From NCBI GenBank assembly GCA_002309765.1, contig DBXY01000006.1, forward strand, positions 42,781 through 86,798: a stretch of DNA of 44,018 nt. The letters run 5' to 3'. Under the pieces are notes generated by a model. The model made no database searches. It was given only the letters and a program-made list of their open reading frames with translations, and was not told where the DNA came from. Source of the DNA: Verrucomicrobia bacterium UBA1200. GTDB lineage: Bacteria > Verrucomicrobiota > Kiritimatiellia > RFP12 > UBA1067. The first letter of the stretch is position 1; each line of letters starts with the position of its first letter. Made by a program: the position numbers and the translations under genes. Of the stretch, positions 1 through 8,767 are shown piece by piece.

Positions 1-2
1 GC

Positions 3-902
3 GCCAGCCGTAAAACCGGGCGCGACAACGACGCCTGGCCCGAGCTTGCCGCCGTTTGGCTAAAGCGCACGTTTGGAGCGCCGCGTTCTTACAAAGGCAC
101 TTCGCAGCAGTCGGGACCGGTTTCCGGCAAGTTCGGCATCCAAGGCGCGAAGGGGCGGCTTTCCGCCATCCTGAAACTGCCTGACGTTTTTGCGAATGGG
201 AAGAAATACCCGGTGGCGGTGCTCTGCCACGGCTTTCGCGCTTCCAAGGACGAGCGGGGCGGAATGTTAAAGGACATCGCGGACCGGCTCGCTAAAGACG
301 GAATCGCAAGTGTGCGGTTCGACTTCAACGGTCACGGTGAAAGCGAAGGGCTTTTTACCGACATGACCGTGCCGAATGAGATCGAGGACGCGAAGAAGGT
401 TGTCGCGTGGGCGAAGTCGCAGCCGTGGGCCGGTAAGGTGTCCATCCTTGGGCATTCCCAGGGCGGGGTTGTCGCGGCGATGGCCGCCGGCGAACTTGGC
501 GATAAAGAGATTGACCGCGTGGTGCTGCTCGCTCCGGCGTGCGTATTGAAAGAGGCCGCCAAAGACGGGTGGGGGCGCGGTCCGAGTTTCGATCCGGAGC
601 ATCCGCCGAAGACACTAAAAATCTGGGGGTCGGTAGAGATCGGCGGCGAATACGTGAAAACCGCCTACAAGCTGCCGATTTACGAGACCGCGAAAAATTT
701 CAAAGGGCCGGCGCTTCTTCTGCACGGGACGGGCGACGGTATCGCGCCGGACTGGGCGTCAAAGCGTTTCCATGAAATTTGGGAGAAAAGTGAATTGCAC
801 CTCTTAGAAAACGACAACCACGGTTTGAGCGTCCATTTCCGCGAGGTGTTAGATTTGATTTCCGCATTTATCGCTAAATCGGGCGAAGTGGTTTTTGAGT
901 GA
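3..902 (+). CDS. alpha/beta hydrolase, feruloyl/cinnamoyl esterase-like (5' partial)
   Basis: Serine esterase of the alpha/beta-hydrolase fold. The catalytic triad is visible: nucleophile elbow GHSQGG near 450-467, the acid in GTGDGIAP near 730-750, and the histidine in NDNHGL near 811-828. The oxyanion-hole HGF motif sits at about 229-237. The compact core with HGFRASKD and FDFNGHGESEG resembles Est1E-type cinnamoyl/feruloyl esterases, which release hydroxycinnamate from plant cell-wall polysaccharide; the actual substrate is inferred. The frame is open without a stop back to base 3, so the GTG at 213 is not the true start. About 50 residues upstream of the esterase core read like the end of another domain, so this is probably the C-terminal module of a larger secreted enzyme. 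The stop lies 20 bp before the GH109-type gene, suggesting an operon. Confidence 0.85.
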   Translation, partial: ASRKTGRDNDAWPELAAVWLKRTFGAPRSYKGTSQQSGPVSGKFGIQGAKGRLSAILKLPDVFANGKKYPVAVLCHGFRASKDERGGMLKDIADRLAKDGIASVRFDFNGHGESEGLFTDMTVPNEIEDAKKVVAWAKSQPWAGKVSILGHSQGGVVAAMAAGELGDKEIDRVVLLAPACVLKEAAKDGWGRGPSFDPEHPPKTLKIWGSVEIGGEYVKTAYKLPIYETAKNFKGPALLLHGTGDGIAPDWASKRFHEIWEKSELHLLENDNHGLSVHFREVLDLISAFIAKSGEVVFE

Positions 903-922
903 TACTTGAGGAGGGTTTGGAA

Positions 923-2347
923 ATGGCGCAAAGCAGGCGTGATTTTTTGAAGGGTACGGCTTGGATGGGCGTGGCCGCGATGGCGGCCGGATCTTTCGCC
1001 AAGGACGGAGTAGCCGCCGCGACGGGTGCGCCGATGCATGGCTTTGCCGTGCCGCCTATCCCGGTAATCCGAATCGGGTTTATCGGCATCGGCAGTCGCG
1101 GAACGGCGGCGGTTCACAGGATCGCGCAGATTCCGGGTTGCCAAATCACTGCAATTTGCGATATCAACCCGGCGCGGCTTGAGGCGGCCAGGAACTGGCT
1201 GAAGGAGAGGGGATTACCGCCGGCCAAAGAGTACGGAAAAACCGAAGATGACTGGAAGCGCCTGTGCGACACCGAGGATGTGGATGTAATCTACTCGGCC
1301 ACGCCCCGTCCGCTCCATTGCCCGATCAACGTGTACGCGATGGATCACGGCAAGCACGTCATGCAGGAGGTTCCGGGCGTCTTCAATCTGGACGAATGCT
1401 GGCAGACCGTGGAGGCGGCCGAGCGGAACCGCCGCCACTGCATGATGTTGGAGAACTGCGCTTACGGCGAATACGAAATGCTGGCGTTCAACCTAGTCAA
1501 CAAGGGCATGCTGGGCGAGATCATTCAAGCAGAAGTGGGATACTCGCACGACCAGCGTTCCCTGCAGTACAATCCCCACGACGGCGTTTTCTGGCGGATT
1601 GAACGCCATAAGACGCATCACGGCAATTACTATCCGACGCACGGTCTCGTCCCCGCCGGAAAGTGCATGAACATCAACCGGGGCGACCGTTTCGATTATC
1701 TAGTCTCGATGGAAACTAAAAGCGCCTCGTTCGAACTGTACGGCAGGGAGAATTTCCCGGAAGGGGATTGGCGGCATACGGCTAAGATGGTTCGGGGCGA
1801 TGTTAACGTCAGCCTGATCCGCACGGTCGGCGGGCGGACGGTGCAGCTCACGCACAATGTCTGCACGCCCCGGCCCTATTCGCGCGGCGGAGTGCTTATG
1901 GGGACGAAGGGGATTTTCCGCGCTTATCCCGAATACCGGGTAGGATTCGAAACCAAAGTGGGCGACGGCGCCGCGCACTCGTACTTCGATGCTGAAAAGG
2001 CGGAACGGATTCGGGAAGAGTACAAACACCCGTTCTGGAAAGTCGCCGGCGAAATCGCCAAGAAGGTCGGCGGCCACGGCGGCATGGATTTCATAATGGA
2101 CTTGCGCTGGGTTTACTGCCTGCAAAACGGATTGCCGCTGGATACGAACGTGTACGATCTGGCGACCTACAGTTCCATCGTTGAACTGTCCGAGAAATCG
2201 GTCAATTCGCGTTCGTCGGCAATCGACTTCCCGGATTATACGCGGGGCGGCTGGAAAACAGCCAAGCCGTTCGTCGTTGACGAGATTGATATTAGCAAGT
2301 TCCGGTTTGACAATCTAGCCAAGGACAAAGACGCACAGACGGTATAA
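923..2347 (+). CDS. Tat-exported Gfo/Idh/MocA protein, GH109-type glycosidase
   Basis: 474 residues. The N-terminus has a twin-arginine signal (SRRDFLKG, residues 4-11) followed by an Ala-rich hydrophobic stretch. A Rossmann domain follows (GFIGIGSRG), then the Gfo/Idh/MocA C-terminal domain. The segment HGNYYPTHG and the following MNINRGDRFDYLVSM match the GH109 signature; Tyr237 and His240 have the Y-x-x-H spacing of active-site residues in characterised NAD-dependent alpha-N-acetylgalactosaminidases. Family knowledge: GH109 enzymes keep NAD bound and cleave by transient oxidation. GalNAc specificity here is inferred, since many Gfo/Idh paralogues in PVC bacteria have unknown substrates. 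Start chosen at ATG 923 because GAGGAGGG (908-915) is optimally spaced and the Tat motif follows at once; an in-frame GTG at 899 overlaps the esterase stop but has no RBS. Confidence 0.85.
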   Translation: MAQSRRDFLKGTAWMGVAAMAAGSFAKDGVAAATGAPMHGFAVPPIPVIRIGFIGIGSRGTAAVHRIAQIPGCQITAICDINPARLEAARNWLKERGLPPAKEYGKTEDDWKRLCDTEDVDVIYSATPRPLHCPINVYAMDHGKHVMQEVPGVFNLDECWQTVEAAERNRRHCMMLENCAYGEYEMLAFNLVNKGMLGEIIQAEVGYSHDQRSLQYNPHDGVFWRIERHKTHHGNYYPTHGLVPAGKCMNINRGDRFDYLVSMETKSASFELYGRENFPEGDWRHTAKMVRGDVNVSLIRTVGGRTVQLTHNVCTPRPYSRGGVLMGTKGIFRAYPEYRVGFETKVGDGAAHSYFDAEKAERIREEYKHPFWKVAGEIAKKVGGHGGMDFIMDLRWVYCLQNGLPLDTNVYDLATYSSIVELSEKSVNSRSSAIDFPDYTRGGWKTAKPFVVDEIDISKFRFDNLAKDKDAQTV

Positions 2348-2386
2348 CGTGCCGAGGCTCATTTTCGAATTTTGTAAAAATTATTG

Positions 2387-2420
2387 TTGACTTGCCTTTT
2401 CGGGGGGAATATGGTAAATT
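2387..2420 (+). promoter_or_regulatory. predicted sigma70-type promoter of valS operon
   Basis: Two overlapping arrangements are possible: TTGACT (2387-2392), 17 bp, TATGGT (2410-2415); or TTGCCT (2392-2397), 17 bp, TAAATT (2415-2420) with an extended TGG at 2412-2414. The second shares its TGG-TAAA core with other promoters in the window. It lies in the only sizeable gap before valS. Confidence 0.6.
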
Positions 2421-2465
2421 TTTCCTTTCGATTTTCGAGTCATTTTCTTTGGAAGCGAGTAGGCT

Positions 2466-5207
2466 ATGATGGACAAACATTACGATGCGAAGGCGGTTGA
2501 GGAAAAATGGTACGCATGGTGGGAGCAGCACGGCTGTTTCCACGCAGAGCCGGGTGACGGCGGAGTGCCGTACAGCGTAGTAATCCCGCCGCCGAACGTA
2601 ACGGGCATCCTGCACATGGGGCACGCCCTAAACCAGACGATCCAGGATGTGCTGGTGCGGTGGCGTCGGATGAGCGGGTTTAACACGCTTTGGCTGCCGG
2701 GTACGGATCACGCCGGTATCGCCACGCAGAACGTGGTTGAAAAGGCGCTTAAGAAAGAGGGCAAGCGCCGCCAAGATTTGGGGCGCGAGGCTTTTGTCGA
2801 GCGCGTTTGGGAGTGGAAACGCCAATATGGCGGCACTATTGTCCACCAGCAGCGCAAGTTGGGCAACTCTACCGATTGGCAGCGCGAGCGTTTTACCTTC
2901 GACGAGGGGTGCTCCAAAGCGGTTGCCAAGGTCTTTTGCAACCTTTACGACGAGGGGTTGGTTTACAAAGGCAACTATATCGTCAATTGGTGTCCGCGCT
3001 GCGGTACGGCGTTGGCCAACGATGAGGTGGAGCACGAACCCAACCATGGCCATTTCTGGTATATCCGCTATCCGGTGGTGGATAGCGAGAAAGGCGCCGC
3101 CGGCGAACCTTACCAAGATTATGTGATGGTGGCGACGACCCGTCCCGAGACTTTGCCCGGCGACACCGCGGTGGCGGTGAACCCGAAGGACGAGCGTTAC
3201 GCGCACCTGCTTGGAAAAACCGTAATTCTGCCGCTAACCGGACGCGAGATTCCCGTGATTGCGGATGATTATGTGGACCGCGAATTCGGTACGGGTATCG
3301 TTAAGATCACCCCTGCGCACGACCCCAACGACTTCTTAGTCGGAAAGCGTCACGATTTGGCCGAAATCAATATCATGAACGGCGACGGCACGATGAACGA
3401 GCTGGCCGGCGCGAAGTATTGCGGCATGGATCGTTTTAAATGCCGCGAGGCGATTGTGGCCGATCTGGAAGCCGGCGGATATCTCGACCATATCGAGGAT
3501 CTTGACAATCAGGTGGGACACTGCTACCGTTGCCACGAAGTGGTGGAGTCGCGTCTTTCCAAGCAGTGGTTCGTCAAAATGAAACCGCTCGCCGAGCCGG
3601 CCATCGAGGCGGTCAAGAGCGGCGAGGTGCGTTTCGTTCCCGACCGCTGGAGCAAGATTTATTTCAACTGGATGAACAACATCCAGGATTGGTGCATTTC
3701 GCGCCAGCTTTGGTGGGGACACCGCATTCCCGCATATTACCTGCGCGGAAACGAAGATTCGGTGTTTGTCGCGGAGACTGCCGAAGCGGCGCTGGAGAAG
3801 GCTAAAAACGCGACTGGCGATGCCGCGCTGACGCTGGCCGACCTTGAGCAGGACCCCGATGTCCTCGACACTTGGTTCAGCTCCTGGCTGTGGCCGTTCT
3901 CCACGCTCGGCTGGCCGGAGAAGACCGACGACCTCGATTTCTACTATCCCACCTCCGATCTGGTGACGGCGCAGGACATTATTTTCTTCTGGGTTGCCCG
4001 GATGATGATGGCCGGCATCCACTTCATGAAGAAGCCGCCGTTCAAGAATATCGTCATTCACGGCATTGTCCGCGACGCGCAAGGCCGTAAGATGTCGAAG
4101 TCGCTCGGCAACTCGCTGGATCCGTTGGAGCTAATCGAGGCTTATTCCGCCGACGCGCTGCGTTTCTCGCTCGCGCTCATCACGTCGCTTGACTGCGACA
4201 CCAAGGTCGATAAGGAGAAGTTCGAGATCGGCCGTAATTTCGGCACCAAGATTTGGAATGCGGCCCGGTTCATGCAGATGCATGCCGAAAAGGTGCCGGG
4301 ATTCTCGTTCGCGGCCAATGCCGGAGACCGGCTGGTGCTAAACAGCGAACTGCTTACCGCCGACGACCGCCATCTGCTGCTCAAGTGCGAGCGCGTGGCC
4401 GCGCAAATCACCGCGTTGCTTGAGAAATACCGCATTCAGGACGGCGCGCTGGCGATTTACGATTTCATTTGGACCGATTTCTGCGACTGGTATCTTGAAT
4501 ACGCCAAGACCGGTCTGTATGGTGAAGACGAGGCTCGCCGGACACAACTGCTGGCCATTATGGCGAATGTGTTCAGCCGGGCGTTGCGGATGCTCCATCC
4601 CTATATGCCGTTCATCACCGAAGAGCTTTGGCACCAGATGGGTTATGGCGCGGACGGTGAGAGCATCATGACGGCTCCTTGGCCTGCCGCTTTCGCTGAC
4701 GGCGACAAGCAGGCATGGGGGCTTACCGACACGGTGTTCAACTACGTCGAGCAGAAGCGGGAGTTGGTCTCCGCCGGGCGCGCGTTGCGATCCAATTACA
4801 ACGTCGCCCCCGCCAAGTACGCCCATTTCATTATCCATGTCGCGGATCAGGCTTCCGCCGATTTGATCAACGCGGACGCCGAGTCGCTGAAAACTTTGTT
4901 GCGCTCCGACCGGCTTGATGTGGTGACCGAGGGCGAGAAAAAGGCCATGCCCAGCAGTCTGGTCCGGCTCGGCACCATTTATCTGCCGCTGGAAGGGCTG
5001 GTGGATGTGGCGGCCGAAGCGGCGCGGGTCAAGGGCGAGCTGGATAAGGCTCGCGGCTTCCTGAAAGGCGTGGAGGCCAAGCTCGGCAACGCCGGGTTTG
5101 TCGCCAAAGCCCCGGCGGCGGTAGTGGAGCAGCAACGGGCCAAACAGGCGGAGTTGACCGAGACCATCGCGAAACTGGAAAAGCTTTATCAGGCGTTCAC
5201 GGCTTAA
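2466..5207 (+). CDS. valS: valine--tRNA ligase
   Basis: 913 residues, a normal length for the class Ia enzyme that charges tRNA-Val with valine in the cytoplasm. The HIGH-type motif is in PPPNVTGILHMGHALNQ (His at about residue 49) and the KMSKS loop is GRKMSKSLGN at about residue 542. The editing (CP1) domain contains the typical TTRPETLPGDTAV. The C-terminus is a coiled-coil arm (after about residue 840) rich in Glu, Lys and Ala, as expected of bacterial ValRS. Start at ATG 2466 (MMDKHYDAKAVEEKWY) aligns with family N-termini; the RBS is weak (GGAAG at 2451-2455). It heads an apparent operon with the radical-SAM gene 3 bp downstream and yebC. Confidence 0.97.
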   Translation: MMDKHYDAKAVEEKWYAWWEQHGCFHAEPGDGGVPYSVVIPPPNVTGILHMGHALNQTIQDVLVRWRRMSGFNTLWLPGTDHAGIATQNVVEKALKKEGKRRQDLGREAFVERVWEWKRQYGGTIVHQQRKLGNSTDWQRERFTFDEGCSKAVAKVFCNLYDEGLVYKGNYIVNWCPRCGTALANDEVEHEPNHGHFWYIRYPVVDSEKGAAGEPYQDYVMVATTRPETLPGDTAVAVNPKDERYAHLLGKTVILPLTGREIPVIADDYVDREFGTGIVKITPAHDPNDFLVGKRHDLAEINIMNGDGTMNELAGAKYCGMDRFKCREAIVADLEAGGYLDHIEDLDNQVGHCYRCHEVVESRLSKQWFVKMKPLAEPAIEAVKSGEVRFVPDRWSKIYFNWMNNIQDWCISRQLWWGHRIPAYYLRGNEDSVFVAETAEAALEKAKNATGDAALTLADLEQDPDVLDTWFSSWLWPFSTLGWPEKTDDLDFYYPTSDLVTAQDIIFFWVARMMMAGIHFMKKPPFKNIVIHGIVRDAQGRKMSKSLGNSLDPLELIEAYSADALRFSLALITSLDCDTKVDKEKFEIGRNFGTKIWNAARFMQMHAEKVPGFSFAANAGDRLVLNSELLTADDRHLLLKCERVAAQITALLEKYRIQDGALAIYDFIWTDFCDWYLEYAKTGLYGEDEARRTQLLAIMANVFSRALRMLHPYMPFITEELWHQMGYGADGESIMTAPWPAAFADGDKQAWGLTDTVFNYVEQKRELVSAGRALRSNYNVAPAKYAHFIIHVADQASADLINADAESLKTLLRSDRLDVVTEGEKKAMPSSLVRLGTIYLPLEGLVDVAAEAARVKGELDKARGFLKGVEAKLGNAGFVAKAPAAVVEQQRAKQAELTETIAKLEKLYQAFTA

Positions 5208-5210
5208 GGT

Positions 5211-6149
5211 ATGCTGGAGAGCTGCAAATTGTGTCCGCGCCGGTGCGGAGCCAACCGTGCGGAAGGCAGACTGGGATATTGCGGCGCCGGACGGCTGCCG
5301 CGGGTCTTCCGTTACGGGCCGCACTTTGGAGAAGAGCCGCCGCTGACCGGAGAAAAGGGATCTGGCACGGTCTTTTTCTCGCATTGCACGATGCGCTGCA
5401 TTTACTGCCAGAACCACCCATGGAGCCAGGGCGGTCAAGGTGAAGACCTGGAAATCGATGCCTTGACCGGAATTTTCCGCTCTTTGGCCGCCAAAGGTTG
5501 CCACAATTGGAACTTGGTTTCGCCTACGCCGTGGTTGCCGCAGATAAAAGAAGCGTTATTTCCGCTACTTAGTGCTGGCATTTCGTTGCCAATTGTGTAT
5601 AATACGTCTGGTTTTGAGTTGGTGGAGACTCTTGAGCGGTTTTCAGACTTGGCGGATATCGCGTTGTGCGATTTGCGTTACGCTACTTCCGCATGTGCGG
5701 CAGAGGGTTCAGACGCTCCCCGTTACGTGGAGTGTTCGCGTGAAGCGTTGAGGTGGTTCTGGAACCGTTTGGGGCCGTTGGAGCTGGATCCCGTCGGATT
5801 GGCCCGGCGCGGCGTTATTTGCCGTCTGCTGGCGTTGCCTGGCCGGGTTCAGGAGGCGGTGGAAAACTTGAAATGGCTGGCCGAAACGGTCGGCACCGGG
5901 ATTTCGGTGAGTGTGATGTCGCAGTACACTCCGGTTTACCGGGCGTTGGAGCGTGACGGTTGGAACCGGCGGGTTACCGCGGAAGAGTACGAAATGCTCA
6001 CCGACGCGGTAGATTCGCTGGGATTCGACAACGGTTGGGTCCAGGAGTATGAGGATGTTGCACCGGAAGGTCTGTTGGGGCAGGAGATGCCTGCGGGCGA
6101 AGGTGCGGTAGGCGCGGAAAGCCGGTCTTCCGCGGCAAGCAGTGTGTAG
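5211..6149 (+). CDS. radical SAM protein, PflA-like (COG1313-type)
   Basis: 312 residues. The radical-SAM [4Fe-4S] motif is CTMRCIYC (Cys59, Cys63, Cys66). An additional N-terminal Cys cluster, C5-x2-C8-x3-C12 plus C24, is typical of the COG1313 'pyruvate-formate-lyase activating enzyme-related' family. The GCHNWNLVSPTPWLPQI segment matches the family's HNxNLVTPT motif. The activated substrate is unknown for this family, and no glycyl-radical enzyme is present in the window. The ATG is 3 bp after the valS stop with no good Shine-Dalgarno sequence, suggesting translational coupling. The last ~25 residues (Gly, Ala and Ser rich) look like a disordered tail. Confidence 0.88.
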   Translation: MLESCKLCPRRCGANRAEGRLGYCGAGRLPRVFRYGPHFGEEPPLTGEKGSGTVFFSHCTMRCIYCQNHPWSQGGQGEDLEIDALTGIFRSLAAKGCHNWNLVSPTPWLPQIKEALFPLLSAGISLPIVYNTSGFELVETLERFSDLADIALCDLRYATSACAAEGSDAPRYVECSREALRWFWNRLGPLELDPVGLARRGVICRLLALPGRVQEAVENLKWLAETVGTGISVSVMSQYTPVYRALERDGWNRRVTAEEYEMLTDAVDSLGFDNGWVQEYEDVAPEGLLGQEMPAGEGAVGAESRSSAASSV

Positions 6150-6197
6150 TGAAACGAACGGCACGCCGAGCGTGCTGCGTACGAGGAAAGGTAGAAG

Positions 6198-6959
6198 ATG
6201 AGCGGTCATAGTAAATGGGCAACCATTAAACACAAGAAGGGCGCGGCTGACGCCAAGCGCGGCAAGATCTTTTCGAAGATCGCTAAGGAAATCACGATTG
6301 TCGTGAAGCAGGGCGGAGGCGATCCCGGAAACAACCCGACGCTTCGTACCCTGATCGCAAAGGCTAAATCGGTTAATATGCCGAACGACAACATCGACCG
6401 CGCCATCAAGAAGGGCACGGGCGAATTGGCGGCGGATATCCTCGAAGAAATCATCTACGAAGGTTACACCAATTCCGTCGGCGTGGTGGTAAAAGTTCTC
6501 ACCGACAACAAGAACCGTGCGGCGGCCGAAGTCCGCAGCATCTTCAAGAAGGCGGGCGCGGAGCTTGCCCAGCAGGGTTCGGTTATGCGTAATTTCGCCC
6601 GTAAAGGCACCATCCTCATCCCGCAGGCTGAAGGTCTGGAAGAAGATGCCGTGATGGAAGTGGTGCTCAACGCCGGCGCTGACGACATGGAGACCGACGA
6701 TGGCGGTTTCACCGTCACTTGCGAGCCTTCGGCCTACTATGACGTCTGCAACGCGCTCGACCAGGCCAAAATCGTGATCGATGCCGAAAATTCCCAGGTC
6801 GGCTTGGTCCCGTTGATGACCACCCCGGTCAGCGACGTTTCCGTCGCCAAGGCCATCAACCGTCTGGTTGAAGCTTTGGAAGAGAACGAGGATGTTGAGG
6901 ATGTCTACACCAACATGGATGTGGACGATTCCATCGCCGACCAGCTCGACGCGGAGTAA
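6198..6959 (+). CDS. yebC: YebC/PmpR family regulator (TACO1-like)
   Basis: 253 residues, full length. The N-terminus MSGHSKWATIKHKKGAADAK is the diagnostic YebC/TACO1 signature, and the acidic C-terminus is also typical. Family members are described as DNA-binding regulators in some bacteria, while the mitochondrial homologue TACO1 and more recent bacterial work point to a translation role, helping ribosomes through difficult (proline-rich) stretches. It therefore fits functionally with valS upstream. The RBS GAGGAAAGG (6182-6190) supports ATG 6198. An intrinsic terminator follows immediately. Confidence 0.95.
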   Translation: MSGHSKWATIKHKKGAADAKRGKIFSKIAKEITIVVKQGGGDPGNNPTLRTLIAKAKSVNMPNDNIDRAIKKGTGELAADILEEIIYEGYTNSVGVVVKVLTDNKNRAAAEVRSIFKKAGAELAQQGSVMRNFARKGTILIPQAEGLEEDAVMEVVLNAGADDMETDDGGFTVTCEPSAYYDVCNALDQAKIVIDAENSQVGLVPLMTTPVSDVSVAKAINRLVEALEENEDVEDVYTNMDVDDSIADQLDAE

Positions 6960-6977
6960 TAACGCGGCTTTTTATCC

Positions 6978-7022
6978 TCCCGGCGGCGTAGGGTTTTCCC
7001 CTTTCCCGCCGGGATTTTTTTT
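6978..7022 (+). terminator. intrinsic terminator after yebC
   Basis: A perfect 9-bp GC-rich stem (TCCCGGCGG at 6978-6986 with CCGCCGGGA at 7006-7014), with a small GGG/CCC inner stem in the loop, followed by eight T (7015-7022). It ends the valS operon. Confidence 0.92.
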
Positions 7023-7045
7023 AAATTATTGGAGGAGTTCGGGAT

Positions 7046-8767
7046 ATGAAACGTGTGTCGTTACTGGCAATTGTAATGATGGCGGCAGCCGCCATCGCGG
7101 GAACGGAAGAAAAGGTTGACCCGCGGGTGCGGACGTACATTTCACCGTCAAGGGTGGTTTGGCAATCCGAAAATAGCGACAAGGCGTCGGTCTCCAACTC
7201 CGATATACTTTGCAGACCGCGTTTGGGACAGGTTCCCGAAGGCGCATTTTTGAACGGTTCCGGTTGCACGCTTGAGAACAAAGGCGAACGGGCTGGGGTG
7301 CTGGTTGATTTTGGCCGTGAGTTGCACGGAGGACTGCTAATCGCCTCCGGCGGTCCGAGCAGCAGGGGAGTGAAGGTCCGGGTACGTTTTGGCGAGTCGG
7401 TGGCGGAGGCGATGTCTGAGCTTGGCGAGCGCGGAGCTTGCAACGACCACGCGATACGCGACAGCGAAATTGATTTGCCTTGGGCCGGAACCCGCGAGAT
7501 TGGCAACACCGGTTTCCGTTTCGTGCGGATTGATCTGCTCACCAAAGGCCGTTTGCAGATTGAGTATCTCAAGGCCGTTTCGCTGATGCGCCCAATGCAG
7601 TACCTTGGCGGTTTCAAATGCAGCGACAACAGATTGAACGAAGTTTGGGCCACCGCCGCCAGAACCGTGCACCTGTGCTGCCAGGATTATCTTTGGGACG
7701 GTATCAAGCGCGACCGTTTGGTTTGGATGGGCGATTCGCACCCGGAAATGATGAGCATTTTGGCGGTGTTCGGTGCCCAGTCGATTCTGCCGGAATCGTT
7801 CGACTATATGCGGGCTACCACCTCGCCGAACGCTTGGATGGACTCTATGCCGTCCTATACGCTGTGGTGGCTGCGTTGCGTTTACGAATGGTACCATTAC
7901 ACCGGGGATTTGGATTACCTCAAGAAACACCAAGAATACATCAAGGCGACCTGTAAGCACGTGTTGCAGCATATCGGCGCGGATAACAAATGCACGATGG
8001 GCGGCTTTTTGGATTGGCCGTCCAACCACAACAAACCGGCAGTGGCGTCAGGGATGCAGGCGTTGATGTTGGAGGCGATGGTTTGCAGTTCAAAAATGGC
8101 CGAAGCGTTGAATGACGCCGAGTTTAAGAAAGAGTGCGATAATGCGGTGAGCCGTTTGGCTTCCGTAAAACCCGATCCGCACGGCAGTAAACAGGCGGCG
8201 GCGCTTTTGGCGCTGGCCGGTTTGCGCGACGAACGCGAAATGTACGACCAAGTGCTGGGCAAGGACGGGGTAAAGAATGTGTCCACATTTTACGGCTACT
8301 ATATGTTGGAGGCGATGTCCAAAGCCGGCGAGAACCAGTGCGCGGTAAACACGGTTCGGGATTATTGGGGCGGGATGCTCGATATGGGCGCCACCTCGTT
8401 CTGGGAGGATTTCAACATCGCATGGACTAACAACGCGTTCAGGATCGACCAGTTGCCGGTGTCGGGCAAAAAGGATATCCACGGTGATTACGGCGAGTTC
8501 TGCTATGTCGGTTTCCGGCACAGCCTGTGTCACGGCTGGTCATCCGGTCCGGCGGCTTGGCTGATTCACCATGTCCTTGGGATTACGGCGAAGGAAACCG
8601 GGTGCAAGACGGTTCGGGTAAAGCCCTTCCTCGGCGATTTGGAGTGGGCGGAAGGCTCGTTCCCGCTGCCGACCGGAGAGGCGGTAAAGGTACGGGTGGA
8701 TAAAACCCCGGACGGACAGCTTAAGACCGATATTAAAGCTCCCGATTGGGTGAAGATTATTCAGTAG
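7046..8767 (+). CDS. GH78-like alpha-L-rhamnosidase family protein, secreted
   Basis: 573 residues with a hydrophobic signal peptide (about residues 1-19, ending AAIAG). A beta-sandwich region (about 30-190) precedes an (alpha/alpha)6 barrel, recognised by QDYLWDGIKRDRLVWMGD, WMDSMPSYTLWWLRCVYEWY and the Trp-rich SFWEDFNIAW. The C-terminal beta domain (VRVKPFLGDLEWAEGSFPLPTGE) is typical of GH78. Family role: exo-hydrolysis of terminal alpha-L-rhamnose. The catalytic-helix motif reads R-D-R where many GH78 enzymes have R-x-E-R, so activity or specificity may differ. GGAGGA (7030-7035) supports ATG 7046. The gene follows a strong terminator directly and no convincing separate promoter was seen. 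Its 3' end overlaps convergent rsmI by 11 bp. Confidence 0.85.
   Translation: MKRVSLLAIVMMAAAAIAGTEEKVDPRVRTYISPSRVVWQSENSDKASVSNSDILCRPRLGQVPEGAFLNGSGCTLENKGERAGVLVDFGRELHGGLLIASGGPSSRGVKVRVRFGESVAEAMSELGERGACNDHAIRDSEIDLPWAGTREIGNTGFRFVRIDLLTKGRLQIEYLKAVSLMRPMQYLGGFKCSDNRLNEVWATAARTVHLCCQDYLWDGIKRDRLVWMGDSHPEMMSILAVFGAQSILPESFDYMRATTSPNAWMDSMPSYTLWWLRCVYEWYHYTGDLDYLKKHQEYIKATCKHVLQHIGADNKCTMGGFLDWPSNHNKPAVASGMQALMLEAMVCSSKMAEALNDAEFKKECDNAVSRLASVKPDPHGSKQAAALLALAGLRDEREMYDQVLGKDGVKNVSTFYGYYMLEAMSKAGENQCAVNTVRDYWGGMLDMGATSFWEDFNIAWTNNAFRIDQLPVSGKKDIHGDYGEFCYVGFRHSLCHGWSSGPAAWLIHHVLGITAKETGCKTVRVKPFLGDLEWAEGSFPLPTGEAVKVRVDKTPDGQLKTDIKAPDWVKIIQ

Noticed and set aside
923..2347. Plain cytoplasmic sugar dehydrogenase for the first Gfo/Idh protein
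   Set aside because: The Tat signal and YPTHG plus NRGDRFDYLVSM motifs fit GH109-type secreted glycosidases better.
4338..5504. 388-codon open frame on the minus strand across valS and the radical-SAM gene
   Set aside because: Antisense to two clearly conserved genes, with no family resemblance.
5598..5603. TATAAT inside the radical-SAM gene as an internal promoter for yebC
   Set aside because: The hexamer 17 bp upstream (CTGGCA) is far from consensus, and the site is about 600 bp from yebC inside a conserved coding region.
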